Assembly: GCA_903772945.1 (NCBI GenBank) | Contig: CAICTM010000022.1 | Coordinates: 1 to 64,000 of the forward strand | Length of the DNA: 64,000 nt | Source: Seminavis robusta | Taxonomy: Eukaryota; Bacillariophyta; Bacillariophyceae; Naviculales; Naviculaceae | Direction of reading: 5' to 3' | Part shown: one piece after another, positions 31,470 through 42,880 of the stretch | How the letters are laid out: the number at the start of each line of letters is the position of its first letter | Position numbering within the stretch: the stretch's first letter is position 1 | Notes under the pieces: model-generated | The model's database searches: none | What the model saw: the letters and a program-made list of their open reading frames with translations, nothing else | Told to the model about the DNA's origin: nothing | Position numbers and translations under genes: made by a program

Positions 31470-32276
31470 AATGGAAAAGAGTGACATTGAGGTCCCCCCA
31501 AAAGGATACTTCGCTTGCCTTTTGAAATAATTACGGCTATAGCAAACCCGAATTAGCCACGCAAGCTCCTGGTCATTTCTTTTTTCCTGGTTCATTTTTA
31601 GTAGAGCAATAATGGTACGACTGTACCGACGGTAGGTCTCTGCTTTGCTACATTGGGTCAGGTACCGGTATGCTTGTACAACGTACAACCTGCCTTTCCT
31701 TCCTCTACCGTACGCAAATGCCGCGGCTGCTGGCTTCGGCCAGAAGCTCTACCACTGGATGGGAGTACTATTGAACATATCATCTAGCTAGATAGTACCC
31801 GAATCGATAGAGGCACTCTCGCTTATCACTGTATCTCTGGATCAAGCATGCCATAGTGGGGTTCGTCTTCACTCGCGTTTCCGAGAGCTCCCTCGCAAAC
31901 CAGTTTTTGAGAGCTCAATTTAACTCCCGCACCTGTAAGTTCAGGACCTGCATCCGTGCAGGAATGTGGAAACGCCCCGCGTGCCACCACCGATAATTCC
32001 CGTTTGACCGTTGCTTTTCTTTACGTTGTCAAGAGAGGGAACAAAAGAGAGAGCACAAAATATGTGTGTCAATAGCCAAATTTGTGGAAGGAGTGCCTCT
32101 GGTGATGTACCATCGTGGTGCCTCCTTCCACTCAAGCACATGCTCTGCTTGAAAGAGGCTGCTTCTAACAGCAACAACAGCCGCAGACAAGTAACTCTTC
32201 ATCGACAAACAAGAGCTGCTTTCAAGCTGTTAGATAAGCTGTTCGTTACGATTGGGGAAGAAGAGAGGAATAGGCC
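31470..32276. other. Intergenic
   Basis: A GGTACCGGTA palindrome lies near 31660 and CTAGCTAG words near 31785. No gene is supported. Confidence 0.4.
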
Positions 32277-33496
32277 ATGGTCTTCGGGAAGAGATTCAGC
32301 TTCAAGAGGAAGTCAAAGGAGGGAAAGAAAGCCCAACAGTCCACCCCTAAAGCTGCTCCTTTGAAGCCTGTCTATTATGAAGAAGCTGTTGATTCGGACG
32401 CTCAATCTTCGGACGTAGAATTTATTGAGGACGATTCCCAGTACGTCCCGCCTGAACGAGGAAAATACCAAGCGACCTCCAAGCTAGAAGAAAGTACTTT
32501 CACTGACGTAGAGCTGCCGCTTGCCGTCGTCGTACCCTCCAAGGATCTTGACGACGATGACAACTCAATCTTATCACAGGATGGGGTCTTTAACAAAGTT
32601 TTTCGGCCAAGGGCAGAAAAGTCGTCCAAACCCCGGCTTTCATTGGCAACATCGACAACCTCGGACGAGCATTTGACAGCAGCAACAGCGTCCGCTTCTG
32701 AACAAACCTTTTCTGAAGCGGGAAGTCTATCGATAGCATCCGAGAAGTTTGAGCAAAAGGAGAGAAGGAAGCTTGCTCGGTGGAAAGAAGCAATGGATGC
32801 AGAAATCTGCAGAGTGGGAATGGAGCACCCCAAGGCAGCAGCCCTTTTGCTGGAATTGGGATCGACACACTTACAGTGCGAGGTAGGTTGCTGATCCTTG
32901 AAAACTCCAAAAGCCTACCGACGTTGTTGACTAACCAACGCATTTTTCGCGTGTTGCAGCACTTTGAAGAGGCAAGAAACTACTTCACTGAAGCGGTCGC
33001 AGTGTCAGAAAGTATTTTTGGGGCCTCGGACTTGAGACTAGCAAAAGCCTTCGAGTTATTAGGAGCTGCAGAGTATACCGTCAGCAAACAAGACAAGGAA
33101 ATGCTTCATCACTCCTTGTCCTGCCTTGAAAAGGCTTACCTGGTCCGCTACGAACAGCAAGGACCCGAACACGTGGATACTGTCTCCACTCTGAGCAGGA
33201 TCGGTCGTGTCCAAACAAAATTGAAGAACTATGAAGATGCCAGAGTTTGCCACTACGAGGTGCTCAAAATCAGAGAGGCAATCTTTGGAAGTAACCACCC
33301 ATGTTGCGCAGTTTCGGCCCGTGCCTTGGCACTGGTATATGTCAAGCTAAGGCAGGCACAATCCGCAAAATTCTACTTCAAGTTTGCCCTGAAAATATAT
33401 CAAGACAACGGGTTGGAACATCATAGGTTTGCCAGCGCAATACGCAAGGACATGCATGACCTGAAGATTGTGAAGAAAGCACGTGTTGAAGTATAA
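32277..33496 (+). CDS. TPR-repeat protein, kinesin-light-chain-like
   Basis: Exons 32277-32882 and 32960-33496 join in phase 0 to give 380 residues. The N-terminal half is acidic, Ser-rich and basic by turns, with no fold recognised. A coiled or helical stretch (FEQKERRKLARWKEAMDAE) precedes the repeats. Tetratricopeptide repeats run from about residue 190: ALLLELGSTHLQCEHFEEAR spans the splice site, followed by AKAFELLGAAEYTVSKQDKE, VSTLSRIGRVQTKLKNYEDA and SARALALVYVKLRQAQSAKF. The spacing of about 42 residues and the HP/HVDT words are those of kinesin-light-chain TPRs. The role is probably a scaffold; the partner is unknown. Confidence 0.8.
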
Positions 33497-34014
33497 AAGT
33501 TGTTCCGAAACTTATCCGAAGCCGGTTTCACTATGGCAAATGTTTATCAGATATAGATAGGATAGCAGACGCACGTTATTAGCGAACTTGTCAATCCATG
33601 TATTTTCTTGGTGCTGCGATTGAGCGCTTTTGGCACTGACGAGATGTATTGGGCAAGAGCCCGACAACAGTGATTTGCCACTTCATAAATACGATAGCCA
33701 ACTACGGTGGACCGGATGTTGCACATGAACCGGTTCAGGCCAGGCCCTGAAATTTGCGGTATCGTCCGGCGGGAACAGTGCTCTTCAGAGCGAGAGATCG
33801 CATGAAGGGTAGTGGCAGCGGTACCGTAAGTAGTGGGAAGCACATACTGACACTGTGCAACTACTGTTGCAGAAACGTAGTACCGCTTCAGCGAAAGAGA
33901 TCGAGTTCGAAAGATTGAACCACCAGAAAAGCCCAAATTTGGCACCCACCCTCTTTTTTTGGCCAAAGGCTCTTCTCTGCTTCCTTCACCACCAACTTAA
34001 TTCATTTGGAGACC
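33497..34014. other. Intergenic
   Basis: A minus-strand 139-codon frame (33547-33966) has no recognisable motif. I see no supported gene. Confidence 0.4.
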
Positions 34015-35379
34015 ATGTCTTCAGCTTCTGCGAAGGGAAGCATCTTGGTTACATATTGGTGCCTCTGCTTTCAGTGCTTGCATTGTTTGGCTCTCGTATC
34101 AGCTTTGGAAAATGACAGAATCCCACCAGCACCGCCGGGCTTGAGTGGATTGTGTTCGAGAGGCAATCTCAGTACCTTGGAAGGATTGGCACAGTGCGAC
34201 TTGGCCTGCGCTTTTGCTGACTGCTGCTGGAGGACATCAAGCCCGGCTATCACATCTTGTAATGCGAGCAATCCTCTTTGTGATGACTATCTGGTGTGCA
34301 GCATTTTGGATCCAGCAAACGCCACAATAACCCACAGCCCGGTTCCCTGGGCACCAATTACTTTGAATGATGATTGCTTGCGCAACGGTGAAAATCTGAC
34401 TGCCTGTGAGGATGCATGTCGTCTTGCTGAGTGCTGCTGGAAGACGGGGACATGCCTTCGCGAACAGACCGAGGTTTGCAATGATTATGTATCGTGTGCG
34501 GTCCTACTGGGACAAGACTCCCAAGCCCCTACCAATCATTCTGCTGACCCATCAATTCCCATTGCGCCCGAAGCCTTGGAAGACTATTGCACTGTGGGAG
34601 CCATTGAAGGAGATATTGGTTCAAGTGGGGTGTCCCGTTGCGAAGACTTTTGTGCCCGTGCCGAATGTTGCTGGAAGACGGACAGCTGTTTGGCAAGTCA
34701 AGCAGTAAAGTGCCAGGGATACGTATTCTGTGGAATACTATCACTGAATGAAACAACCAGCTCGCCACCGTTGCCTGAAGCCGCGTCCTACTTGGCAGAT
34801 GTATGTGCACCACATATTGTCGCCAACGTCGAAGGTGCTGTTCTTTGTGCGGATGCGTGCCGACGAGGCGAGTGTTGCTGGAAGACGATGACGTGCCTGG
34901 GAGTTCATGCAGAGCAATGCCCTGGTTATGAACCCTGCAAAGCTCTTTCTGAGTCTGACAACGACGTCGGAGGAATGCTACCGGTACCAACCAACCAGCC
35001 GTCCAGCACAGGAGACGTTGCAGACTACACAGAAGCATTGATCAATGATGCTTGCCTGAACCACGACAACAGTGTAGTCAATGTGTGTTCTAGAGTTTGC
35101 GAGGGCAGCGAATGTTGCTTTCACCCCGACAATCTCGATGGAACGTACTGTGGTGATTTTCCGTGCTACAAGTACAGTGCCTGTTTGGTACTTTACCCAC
35201 TCGCCGATGATGCAGTCAACCAGGCTTGCACCAGTGATAATCTATCCGACTGCGCCCGAGTCTGTGGAACCTCAACATGTTGCTTTACGCAAGACTCTGA
35301 AAAAGTTTGTGCAGTGACGAATCCTGGCATTGTCTGCAGCTTGTTTGCAGCATGCGGACGCCTGTATGTCTCTCCGTAG
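34015..35379 (+). CDS. Secreted Cys-rich protein with six CCW-type repeats
   Basis: The 454-residue product begins at the ATG at 34015 with a hydrophobic signal (YWCLCFQCLHCLALVSA). Six repeats of about 50-70 residues follow. Repeats 1-4 share C...C(D/E)x2C...A(D/E)CCW(K/R)T...C...C..Y..C; repeats 5 and 6 keep CC but replace Trp with Phe (ECCF, TCCF). Each has about eight Cys, so disulphide-bonded modules are likely. Several NxS/T sites fit glycosylation. No known enzyme motif is present. Such modules occur in diatom and other stramenopile secreted proteins as far as I recall, but I cannot name the family. A cell-surface or extracellular role is inferred. Confidence 0.8.
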   Translation: MSSASAKGSILVTYWCLCFQCLHCLALVSALENDRIPPAPPGLSGLCSRGNLSTLEGLAQCDLACAFADCCWRTSSPAITSCNASNPLCDDYLVCSILDPANATITHSPVPWAPITLNDDCLRNGENLTACEDACRLAECCWKTGTCLREQTEVCNDYVSCAVLLGQDSQAPTNHSADPSIPIAPEALEDYCTVGAIEGDIGSSGVSRCEDFCARAECCWKTDSCLASQAVKCQGYVFCGILSLNETTSSPPLPEAASYLADVCAPHIVANVEGAVLCADACRRGECCWKTMTCLGVHAEQCPGYEPCKALSESDNDVGGMLPVPTNQPSSTGDVADYTEALINDACLNHDNSVVNVCSRVCEGSECCFHPDNLDGTYCGDFPCYKYSACLVLYPLADDAVNQACTSDNLSDCARVCGTSTCCFTQDSEKVCAVTNPGIVCSLFAACGRLYVSP

Positions 35380-35568
35380 CTACACGGTAATTTGTCAACA
35401 TATTCTAGCTTGATCCACGGTAAATGCGTTTGCAGATGTTTTGCTACATGTACAAATCACACGATGGCAATGCGCCCATCTTAATTAATAATCTAATCTT
35501 ACGGAAGGGTTGGTCGTAGGATAGCTGATGCCAAGAATCGACTTGACGAGCTGACACTTTTTGGGTCT

Positions 35569-36459
35569 CTATTTCTTGGTATCTTTTTCAATGATTTCTG
35601 CTTCAATGATATTGTCATCGTCATCTCCAGCAAAGTAGCTTTTGTTGGTAGATCGGTGGTTTTTGCCGATTGCGTTTTTTCGTTTGGCCAGACTGACATG
35701 AATTTGCCGTCCATCGACTTGTAGGAGTAATTGCGAAATTCCGTTTTCGTTTGCCTGTGCTTGAGCCACCCCTGATGATCGGCTCCCCTCGACTGGGAAT
35801 CCCAAGATAATATTGACTGTCTTTTGTCCATTAATAATACTGGTGCTCGAGCTCTGCGAAAAGGGCGAGCCAACTCGAATAGGCTCTCCCAGAGCTTGAC
35901 AAGCCACATCATCTCCCAGAATATAGCCACGAGAATCTTCCAGCACGCTTTCGATTGTGCGCTGCTGTTCAGCCACGGATTCCGATAGATCCGAAGCTAC
36001 CCGGGATAGCAAAGGGGCAACCATGCTACCCATCATCCGAACAGGGAGTGGAGCACCTTTCAACATCTCTTTGATGCCTCCCTTCACATTGTCTCTCGCT
36101 TGCTGTCGGACCAGCTCTGCTTTCTTTTCTTCTTCGCTCTGAAACCACTTCTTGGGCAGAAGAGTCTTGGCCACCTTTTTCAAAATTCCATCGTCTTTTT
36201 TAGGAGAAGAGTAGAGCCGAGTTTGCCTGGAATGCCGAAGGACCAGCAGATTGTTTTGACTGGGCGAATAACGATCAAAATCGCCATTTTTAATGGGCCT
36301 TGGAAGATGATGGTATGGTCGAACGACGGAGAAAGCGTCCACTCTAGCGGGAAGCGATGTGGAGAGAGCTGCTGCCGCCGTCAGGAACACACGGCCCAAT
36401 CGATGAGACGAGTCGAGGATACCCTTACTATTGGTGCCTAAGTGAGCCATTCTCAGCAT
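35569..36459 (-). CDS. Plastid-targeted protein with a Coa1/Tim21-like domain
   Basis: The 296-residue protein has a signal peptide (FLTAAAALSTSLP) whose cleavage region reads RVDAFSVVRPYHH. Phe directly after the Ala is the diatom AF-type junction that sends proteins across the four plastid membranes, and a basic, Ser-rich transit-like segment follows. The mature part has a Lys/Glu-rich helix (SEEEKKAELVRQQARDNVKG) and, from about residue 185, LGEPIRVGSPF...GQKTVNIILGFPVEG with a strand-rich end LLLQVDGRQIHVSL. The order of LG-x-PI and the FPVxG strand resembles the Coa1/Tim21 fold. The function in the plastid is unknown. Confidence 0.7.
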   Translation of the reverse strand: MLRMAHLGTNSKGILDSSHRLGRVFLTAAAALSTSLPARVDAFSVVRPYHHLPRPIKNGDFDRYSPSQNNLLVLRHSRQTRLYSSPKKDDGILKKVAKTLLPKKWFQSEEEKKAELVRQQARDNVKGGIKEMLKGAPLPVRMMGSMVAPLLSRVASDLSESVAEQQRTIESVLEDSRGYILGDDVACQALGEPIRVGSPFSQSSSTSIINGQKTVNIILGFPVEGSRSSGVAQAQANENGISQLLLQVDGRQIHVSLAKRKNAIGKNHRSTNKSYFAGDDDDNIIEAEIIEKDTKK

Positions 36460-37111
36460 TGTTGATTGCTTAGGTTTTCGTCAAGTCTACTAGTAGCTAG
36501 CCTGATACTTCTTATTTTTGCCATATTCCCAATTGAGTGGTCACAGCGGCTCTGGGTGGACACCAAAGATCCGAAGAAGAGAGAGAGATCTCTCAAGAAG
36601 ACCGACGAAGATTCGCCGCCTTGAAGGTGTCAAAAGCAGGGTTGAAGTCAGCTGTTAAAGATAACCAGCAAGGCTGTTTGAAATTTCGCGCTTGCCAGAT
36701 TGGCATCTCTTTTACTACCGTACTTTTACGGTACATCATGTTCAGCCGTACAACACCGGAGAATGAAGCTCACAGGCTTATAGCGGAATGAAGCTCACAG
36801 GAGCTCAATGCGACCGTACTGGCAGCCCGGATGACCACAACTGTACTGTACAAATGAGTGATTTCAATATTTTAGAAGCCAAACCGTCGCATCCATATCT
36901 ATCCATAAAAGTGAATCAAACTTCCCAACGAGCAAGGCACCAGTAATTCTCGGTGCTCATGCCATTCGCTGGGTATTTGCAGTACAATGTGCTTTCCCCC
37001 TGTTTCTCTACTCTAACCAATGTGACTCTCCCAGTTAGTTGTGGATTGATTTGATTTTAAAAGTGCTTCAATGTGTTCCAAATACCAGTGACCAGACATT
37101 CATCGCTCGAA
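36460..37111. other. Intergenic
   Basis: No gene is supported. It contains the upstream region of the plastid protein gene and the 3' flank of the TTD14-like gene, both on the minus strand. Confidence 0.4.
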
Positions 37112-38636
37112 TCATTCTTCCTCTTTGATGACTGGGATTTTGTTGATGAGTGAAATGTTGTATGCACTGTACTTTTCTTCATCCTCTTCGTTAGAGTCGG
37201 AGAGTCTCTTTTCGACATCTAAGAATGGGGGCAAGTCGACGTTTGGTTCCGTACTTGCTTCCGTGGCCTCAACTTGTGCATGCAAAATACAAATGTCACT
37301 GACAGGTTGTTGGTAAATCTGCAACGGCAACATCCCAAACAGCAGGGCATGAAAAGGTTCCATGATGAGAGACGCCTCAAAATCTCGGCAACCAAGACAG
37401 TTAGTTGGCCTCTGAACTTACATGAATGGTGAAACTTTGCAATTTGTACAAGAAACTGATTCGTTTTTGCAGGACAATGTGCCGACAAACATCTCGCGTC
37501 AGATAAGCGGAACTGTACTCTCGAGCCGTGATGATGCGTTTTTCTTCTATTGTGTCTCCCGACGGTGTTCTTGTCACCGTTGTAAGCTGATAAACAAAAC
37601 CTAGTTGTTTCTTTCCCGTTGGATCAAGGTTTGTGCGTTTTCGAATAAAGCTGTAGGTATCATCATCGCCATCATTCGTTGTCAAGTAAACTTTTTCCAC
37701 CGAGAAAATGTGATAATCGATATCTTCTGGGAAATCTTGGGTTTTGGGTGGTGTTCTGAGTACAAACTTGGCACTGTTCCTTTTGAGATTGGATGGCAAC
37801 CCTACCAATTTTGCAATGACATCTACGAGTCGCTCGAGTTTCCGTTCAAAGTCGGTTGAATTGTCGAATACGTACAAATGGGAATGACCGACCCACGCCT
37901 TTTGTGTTTTGCGATCCATCATGCGCGCTGCTTCGGCGTCTTCGGTTCTAGCTTGATTGTTTTCTAGCGTGTAATGTGGTTCGGCTCCATCGGCTGCCGA
38001 CACCATGTGGAAGACAGCATTGTATCGATTGTCGCGAATTTCCGTTTCGGTGGTCCCTCGATCTTTTAACAGAGCATGCCAGTCCTTTCGTTCCATGTAG
38101 GCAGCTCCGTCCATAGTCCCTCGATCACACATCATGACGGCTGGACGTCCGCGAGCTCGCAAAATGCGTTCGACGCCATCCTCCAATCCCATTTGAACAT
38201 CCATCACAGTGTGCTGAATGACTACGTCCATCCCTTGTGTGGCAAAAAAATCTCCCGACATGCCATTGGACGCCAAAATGGTAAAGGCCTCGGCCACATT
38301 GACTACTTCAAAGCCTACCAAGAAAGAGAGAGAAAACGATCAGACACCATCCAGAGACGAAAAGTGGAATCCATAAGTTCTTTGTGTTCACAAACCTCTC
38401 TCTTTCAAAAAGTAATAAACTCGAGCCAAACCAGTTGTCTTTCCTCCACAAGGACCTCCCGTGAGAACAAACTTGTAAAAGGGAACCTGATGTGAATTCT
38501 GGAGGTTACGGTCGGCTTCGGAGAGAGGTCGATCTTCCGGGACATCCACGCCATCTCCTTCTTCCTTATCTTCGTTGTCGGGAAGCTGAAAGGACCAACT
38601 TCGGGCCGGTGTGCTACGTTCCTTTTCCTCACTCAT
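37112..38636 (-). CDS. TTD14-like protein: AAA_28 P-loop domain plus CYTH-like domain
   Basis: Exons 38396-38636, 37422-38314 and 37112-37318 splice in frame (446 residues; introns 81 and 103 bp). The P-loop is GGPCGGKTT at residues 60-68, with intron 1 just after VYYFLKERG. VMMCDRGTMDGAAYM is the Walker B-like region, and HLYVFDNSTDFERKLERLVD ends the nucleotide-binding part. From about residue 255 the sequence reads DYHIFSVEKVYLT and FIRKRTNLDPTGKKQLGFVYQLT, with EEKRIITAREYSSAY, resembling the beta strands of a CYTH/triphosphate-tunnel domain. This order matches Drosophila TTD14, a GTP- and phosphatidic-acid-binding trafficking protein. The acidic C-terminus is read from the last exon. Confidence 0.78.
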
Positions 38637-38879
38637 TGTTACTAACTAATGTTGGTTTTGTTGGGTCTGTTTCGGTTGCTTCTACTCTAGCTAGTAGTAG
38701 GCTACGAGTCGCTATTGCATGGCATCAGTCAAGCAAAGTTTGTGGTTGACGAGCCAGAAAAACTTAGGCGCTGCAACAAAAATATGCCCACGTCAGAGAA
38801 AGATCTTTGGATCTTTCACTAGCTAGAGTAGCCCTGCAGGCTTACCAGCACCGTACTCCAAGATCAAAACAAGTTTTTG

Positions 38880-39255
38880 ATTGTTGGGACATTCAAAGGA
38901 ACAGCATCGAAAATAGCATCCTATGGCAAGGCAACCCCATCAGCACTGTCAAGACCTTCGGGACACGACACTGCAGCCTATGCAACAGGGAGCGACTCGA
39001 GATACTGAAACGATCCAGAGAATCGCCAGAAAACCTGATCAACTCCAGCAACGAAATATACGGAGCATGCGGACATAAACCTCGATTTCATAAGTACCAC
39101 AATAGCCCAAGCACTGATGATTCCCAAGGGGGATGAAAAAGTCAAACAACCGAAAAGTTACCACAGAGTAAAGCCTGTGTTTTGGCGATTCGGCAGTTTG
39201 TGCTGGTCAAGAGTAAAACTACTTAATTCAGTCACTTTTTGGTAAAATCGTATGA
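38880..39255 (+). mobile_element. LINE 3' end fragment, copy 1
   Basis: The open frame ends with NPISTVKTFGTRHCSLCNRE and YGACGHKPRFHKY, the CxxC...CxH zinc-knuckle-like tail at the end of LINE reverse transcriptases. It is followed by about 190 bp of 3' UTR ending GTAAAATCGTATGA. The same tail and UTR, in the same orientation and with the same end, recur at 61190-61620. Both copies are heavily 5'-truncated. The assignment to non-LTR elements is by motif and truncation pattern. Confidence 0.65.
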
Positions 39256-39267
39256 TGTTGCAAGATG

Positions 39268-39330
39268 AGCCGGTACCTGGTACGGTATGTACTCCCAGTA
39301 CCGGTACCGTACCGGTACGGTACCAGTATG
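39268..39330. repeat. GTACCGGTAC palindrome cluster
   Basis: Within about 60 bp, GGTACC, GTACCGGTAC and ACCGGTACGGTACC overlap repeatedly. This is the densest example of a motif scattered through most intergenic regions of the window. Confidence 0.8.
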
Positions 39331-39496
39331 CATTAGTTATCTTTGAGCAGCCAATAATAATGTACAGTGGCGTAGTTAGCCCCATTCAACATTGTTTGTA
39401 CAGTACGTAGTGCCGAAATTTTGGTTCTTGTTGTCTCATTTCTATGCGCATGCATGGCTTGCAATTTCTCGTGTATTTTGTGTACTGTACCGTATC

Positions 39497-42279
39497 CTAA
39501 CAGGCTTCCTCAGGTTTCTCTTCTGTATCCGGTACAATTGTGACTGGATCACACTCCGCCATAGCTTTGGCAGCAGCCCCTTCCCCACCCTCCACATCAG
39601 AAGATTTAGTATGATGTCGTAGATTTCCATCAGATTCACAATTCGAAACATCGTCATCAACGACGCTCAAGATGACAGGCTCTCGTCGACGGTAGAGTCG
39701 TAATCCATCTTGTTGTCCCTCTTCTAACTCGTCATTGCTCGTTGTCTCATCGGTGATGTCAAAGGCTGGTACAGCACCTTCTGCGATGGAGCTTGCCGCG
39801 AGTGGAAGTCGTTCCACCTGTTTCTGTCGTGATGAATCATTCAATGCACGACGCTGTCTCATTATTGTACCAGATGCCGCCGTTTGTCCCTCGTTGGGAT
39901 CCTTCACCCGAAAGAATCGACTTCGAAGAGACGATTGGAGATCGACAGGACTCCTCCTCGCGGGCGATCGATCCATCCCGGTAGTAGACAACCTCCTAGC
40001 ACTACTAGTGACCGATGATCGTTGGATGGCATCCTTCATTGTAAACATTTGCGATTCTTTACTCATGGACAAGAATTCTCTCACATAGAGCATCTTCGGA
40101 AGAAAAATCACCGACAAGGTTACCATGCACACGACAAATATCGTGGTAACTAGAATCAGGTAGTACGCTTCCGGGTTGTCACGAATCATGTACAAGATCG
40201 GAACGCCCATCACAATGGCTTGCAGTAAACTCGCCATACAGGCAGCAATGTACTTGGACTCTGCAAATTCACTCTCGATGAATCTCGCCTCGTAGGCTTG
40301 CCAGTTGGCAATGGCCAACAGGATGAGGTTGATAACGAACAGGGGCACAATGAATCTTGCAACGTTGTTGGATTGACACGAACCGTAGGTACTCAATTCA
40401 CGGTTCCATCCATCGGTCCCCAGATGGGCCTGCCGTGTGTACGTCAATGGATCCAGGATTGTCCAACATATCAAAACAACCAAGTTCAGACCGAGCACGA
40501 GCATACTCGGCGTCAGGGCCTGACGGGCCGTGACTTGCACTCGTGTGAACGTCTGCGATCGAAAGATCTTGTTGATTCTCCATGTCTTACTGAATAGCGA
40601 GGCAAATACTAAACCAAAAAACATTTGTAAGAGTGCGCATTGGTAGTGAACCATCCAATTCCTATTACTTGAGACAATAGCAGTTGACATACCTATCGAA
40701 AAGCCCATCAAAGCACACCATGGCACCTAACCCCCAGAAACAGGCAACAATTTAAGATCAGTGGGTCGAAGCAAAAGCAGCCATAGTTGAGTTTCCAAAT
40801 AGTGGCCCGAACTCACCGACATGCAAATGGCAACCCGTTTCGTTTCATCTTGGTTGGCTGTGATCGAAAGATCTAAATTCTCACGATAGTCGTATTGGTG
40901 CCCACCATCGTCAAACGACAACGGGATGATGGTACTGGACAAAATCAAGATCCCCACGGCTACCATGTACAAAAAGAAGGGTTGACTGGCAATGACCACC
41001 CGTACTTTCCTGTTGGCAAAAGTCCATCCACATGCCCCCAACGACGCCGTTACGGCGATTGCACAAAAGGTATATCCCATGATCCGCAGCTGATCGATTC
41101 GACCATCGTCCACGACCAATCCCGGCAGTACCAACGGGACCTTCAAGTGGACTAATAAATTGGTCCCAATAACATCGGACTCGAGGGTTTCGCCTTGTAC
41201 GAGTTGGTGTAGTGCTTTCATGGACAATAACGCCATTTCGAATGGTAACTAGAGAATAGAAAGAGGAGGGAGGACAAGTGAAAGGAGATGGAACAGACAT
41301 TGTGAGTGTGTTGCTCTGTCTGTGGGGTAGCCACGACTTGCTCATTGATTATACCGGTACTACTACATGTATAGTAACTCACCTGTCCGACTAATCCATC
41401 CACGTACCGATGCGCCAACAAAGTCAGTTGAAAATCTAAATCATCGGCATTGACCAATGTGATGTTGGCGTGTCGTCGTCGAAACTCTTTCCATCGTCTC
41501 CCGTCGCCCATAGGACCAACTTGGACGGGAACAATCGCCGTAACGTTTTGTTGGGCAAAGAATTCCATTTGTGCGAAAGCGGCATCCATATCGGTTGCGT
41601 TATACGCGAAGGGACTCCCCTCCACCTCGATCCATGTTCCATCCCCATGATTGCGGTTCGTTAGGGTGTGTCGCAATCCCACCATTCGTTCCGCTAGATT
41701 GGGTGCGTCGTGAAAACTCCCCAAAACTCCGAAGCTACCACCGTTGGGATGCAATTGAATCAAGGTTTTGGCCAACTGTTCTCCAAAAAAGGTATTGTCG
41801 GTACCTATATAAGCGATTCGATCCGATTGGGGATCGTCGCTATCAAACGTAACGACCGGAATGTTATAGGAGTCCATAGCCATATGGATGGTCTCGCGCA
41901 TCACATCGGGCAATCCCACCGATATGGCAATCCCGTCAATGGTATCATTGAAAATCAAGTTGCGGACGATCCGTTCCTGTTCGTATCCATCGGGTGAATC
42001 CATGGGGCCAACGTACACGCATTCCGTATCACCCAACTCAGAGGCGGCCACCAAACAACCCTCGTGGGCCGCCTCGAAAAAGGGATGAGTCGCCCATTTG
42101 GCGACCAATGCGAATCGATATTTCTTCACTTCTTCTCCTTCTCCCAATGATGATGATGATGATGATGATGCTGATGCTGTTATCATTCTTGTCGGTAGTA
42201 GTACAAGCAGCAATACTACATGTCGCAAAACTTGTACCACACCGTTCACACGTGTGGTGGTGCGTCGCAGGTTTGTCAT
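39497..42279 (-). CDS. Class C GPCR-like receptor with periplasmic-binding-protein ectodomain
   Basis: Exons 41383-42279, 40817-41248, 40693-40726 and 39497-40608 join in frame to 824 residues; the third exon is only 34 nt. A signal sequence is followed by a Ser run encoded by an ATGATG-type microsatellite. Residues about 50-330 form a sugar-binding-protein fold of the RbsB/Peripla_BP_4 kind: YRFALVAKWATHPFFEAA, DGIAISVGLPDVM, IPVVTFDSDDPQSDRIAYIG and ANITLVNADDLDFQLT. From about residue 355 there are seven hydrophobic segments with class C/GABA-B features, including IVFASLFSKTWRINKIF, which is rebuilt across the last intron and matches the TM3-ICL2 block. The 180-residue tail is Ser/Arg/Asp-rich. 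Ligand and G-protein partner are unknown. Confidence 0.88.
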
Positions 42280-42880
42280 CCTTAACGATTTTATGGTACC
42301 GGAAGAAGGCTACAGTATCCCAATTCTAACACCGACCACAAAAGCAACAACACCAGGGATCTTAGGTCTGTTGTTGTTGAGGGAAAGAAAGGTGAGGGCT
42401 GGATTCGATTCGATTCCAATAATGTATGCAACCTGAAAAAGGCTACGGGTACCGGTACCATCGTAAAGAGCTACCAGTACTAGCTAGTACTACCGGTACC
42501 GTACGGTGCAGAGTATCTATCTATTGAATATCTATCTATTCACAGCGTTCCCCACGTCGCGTGAGTGCAAGGGTCACGTCGTCACAAAGTTTTACTGGAA
42601 CAAGAAGTTCCAAAAAAGCATTAACAGGGATAAGGGATTCTATATTCTATGAATTTCTATCTACTTTTAATAGCTGTGCTCTTATCAATCGGACTCACCC
42701 CTCCAAATCTACCGAAAGCTAAGTTGTTGACATGAGGTGCCTTCCTAACCAAACTCCATGTGTGTCCTCCGTGCATACGCGAAACACATTTATTTTCATC
42801 GATTTATTTAGGCGTACGTATCAAGATTTCATTCCTATCCATGTGACACACATACGCGGTACGCGAAAGAAACACCACCG
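42280..42880. other. Upstream region of the receptor gene
   Basis: It contains GGTACCGGTACC near 42450 and a dense GTACTAGCTAGTACTACCGGTA patch near 42477-42500. No gene is supported. Confidence 0.4.
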
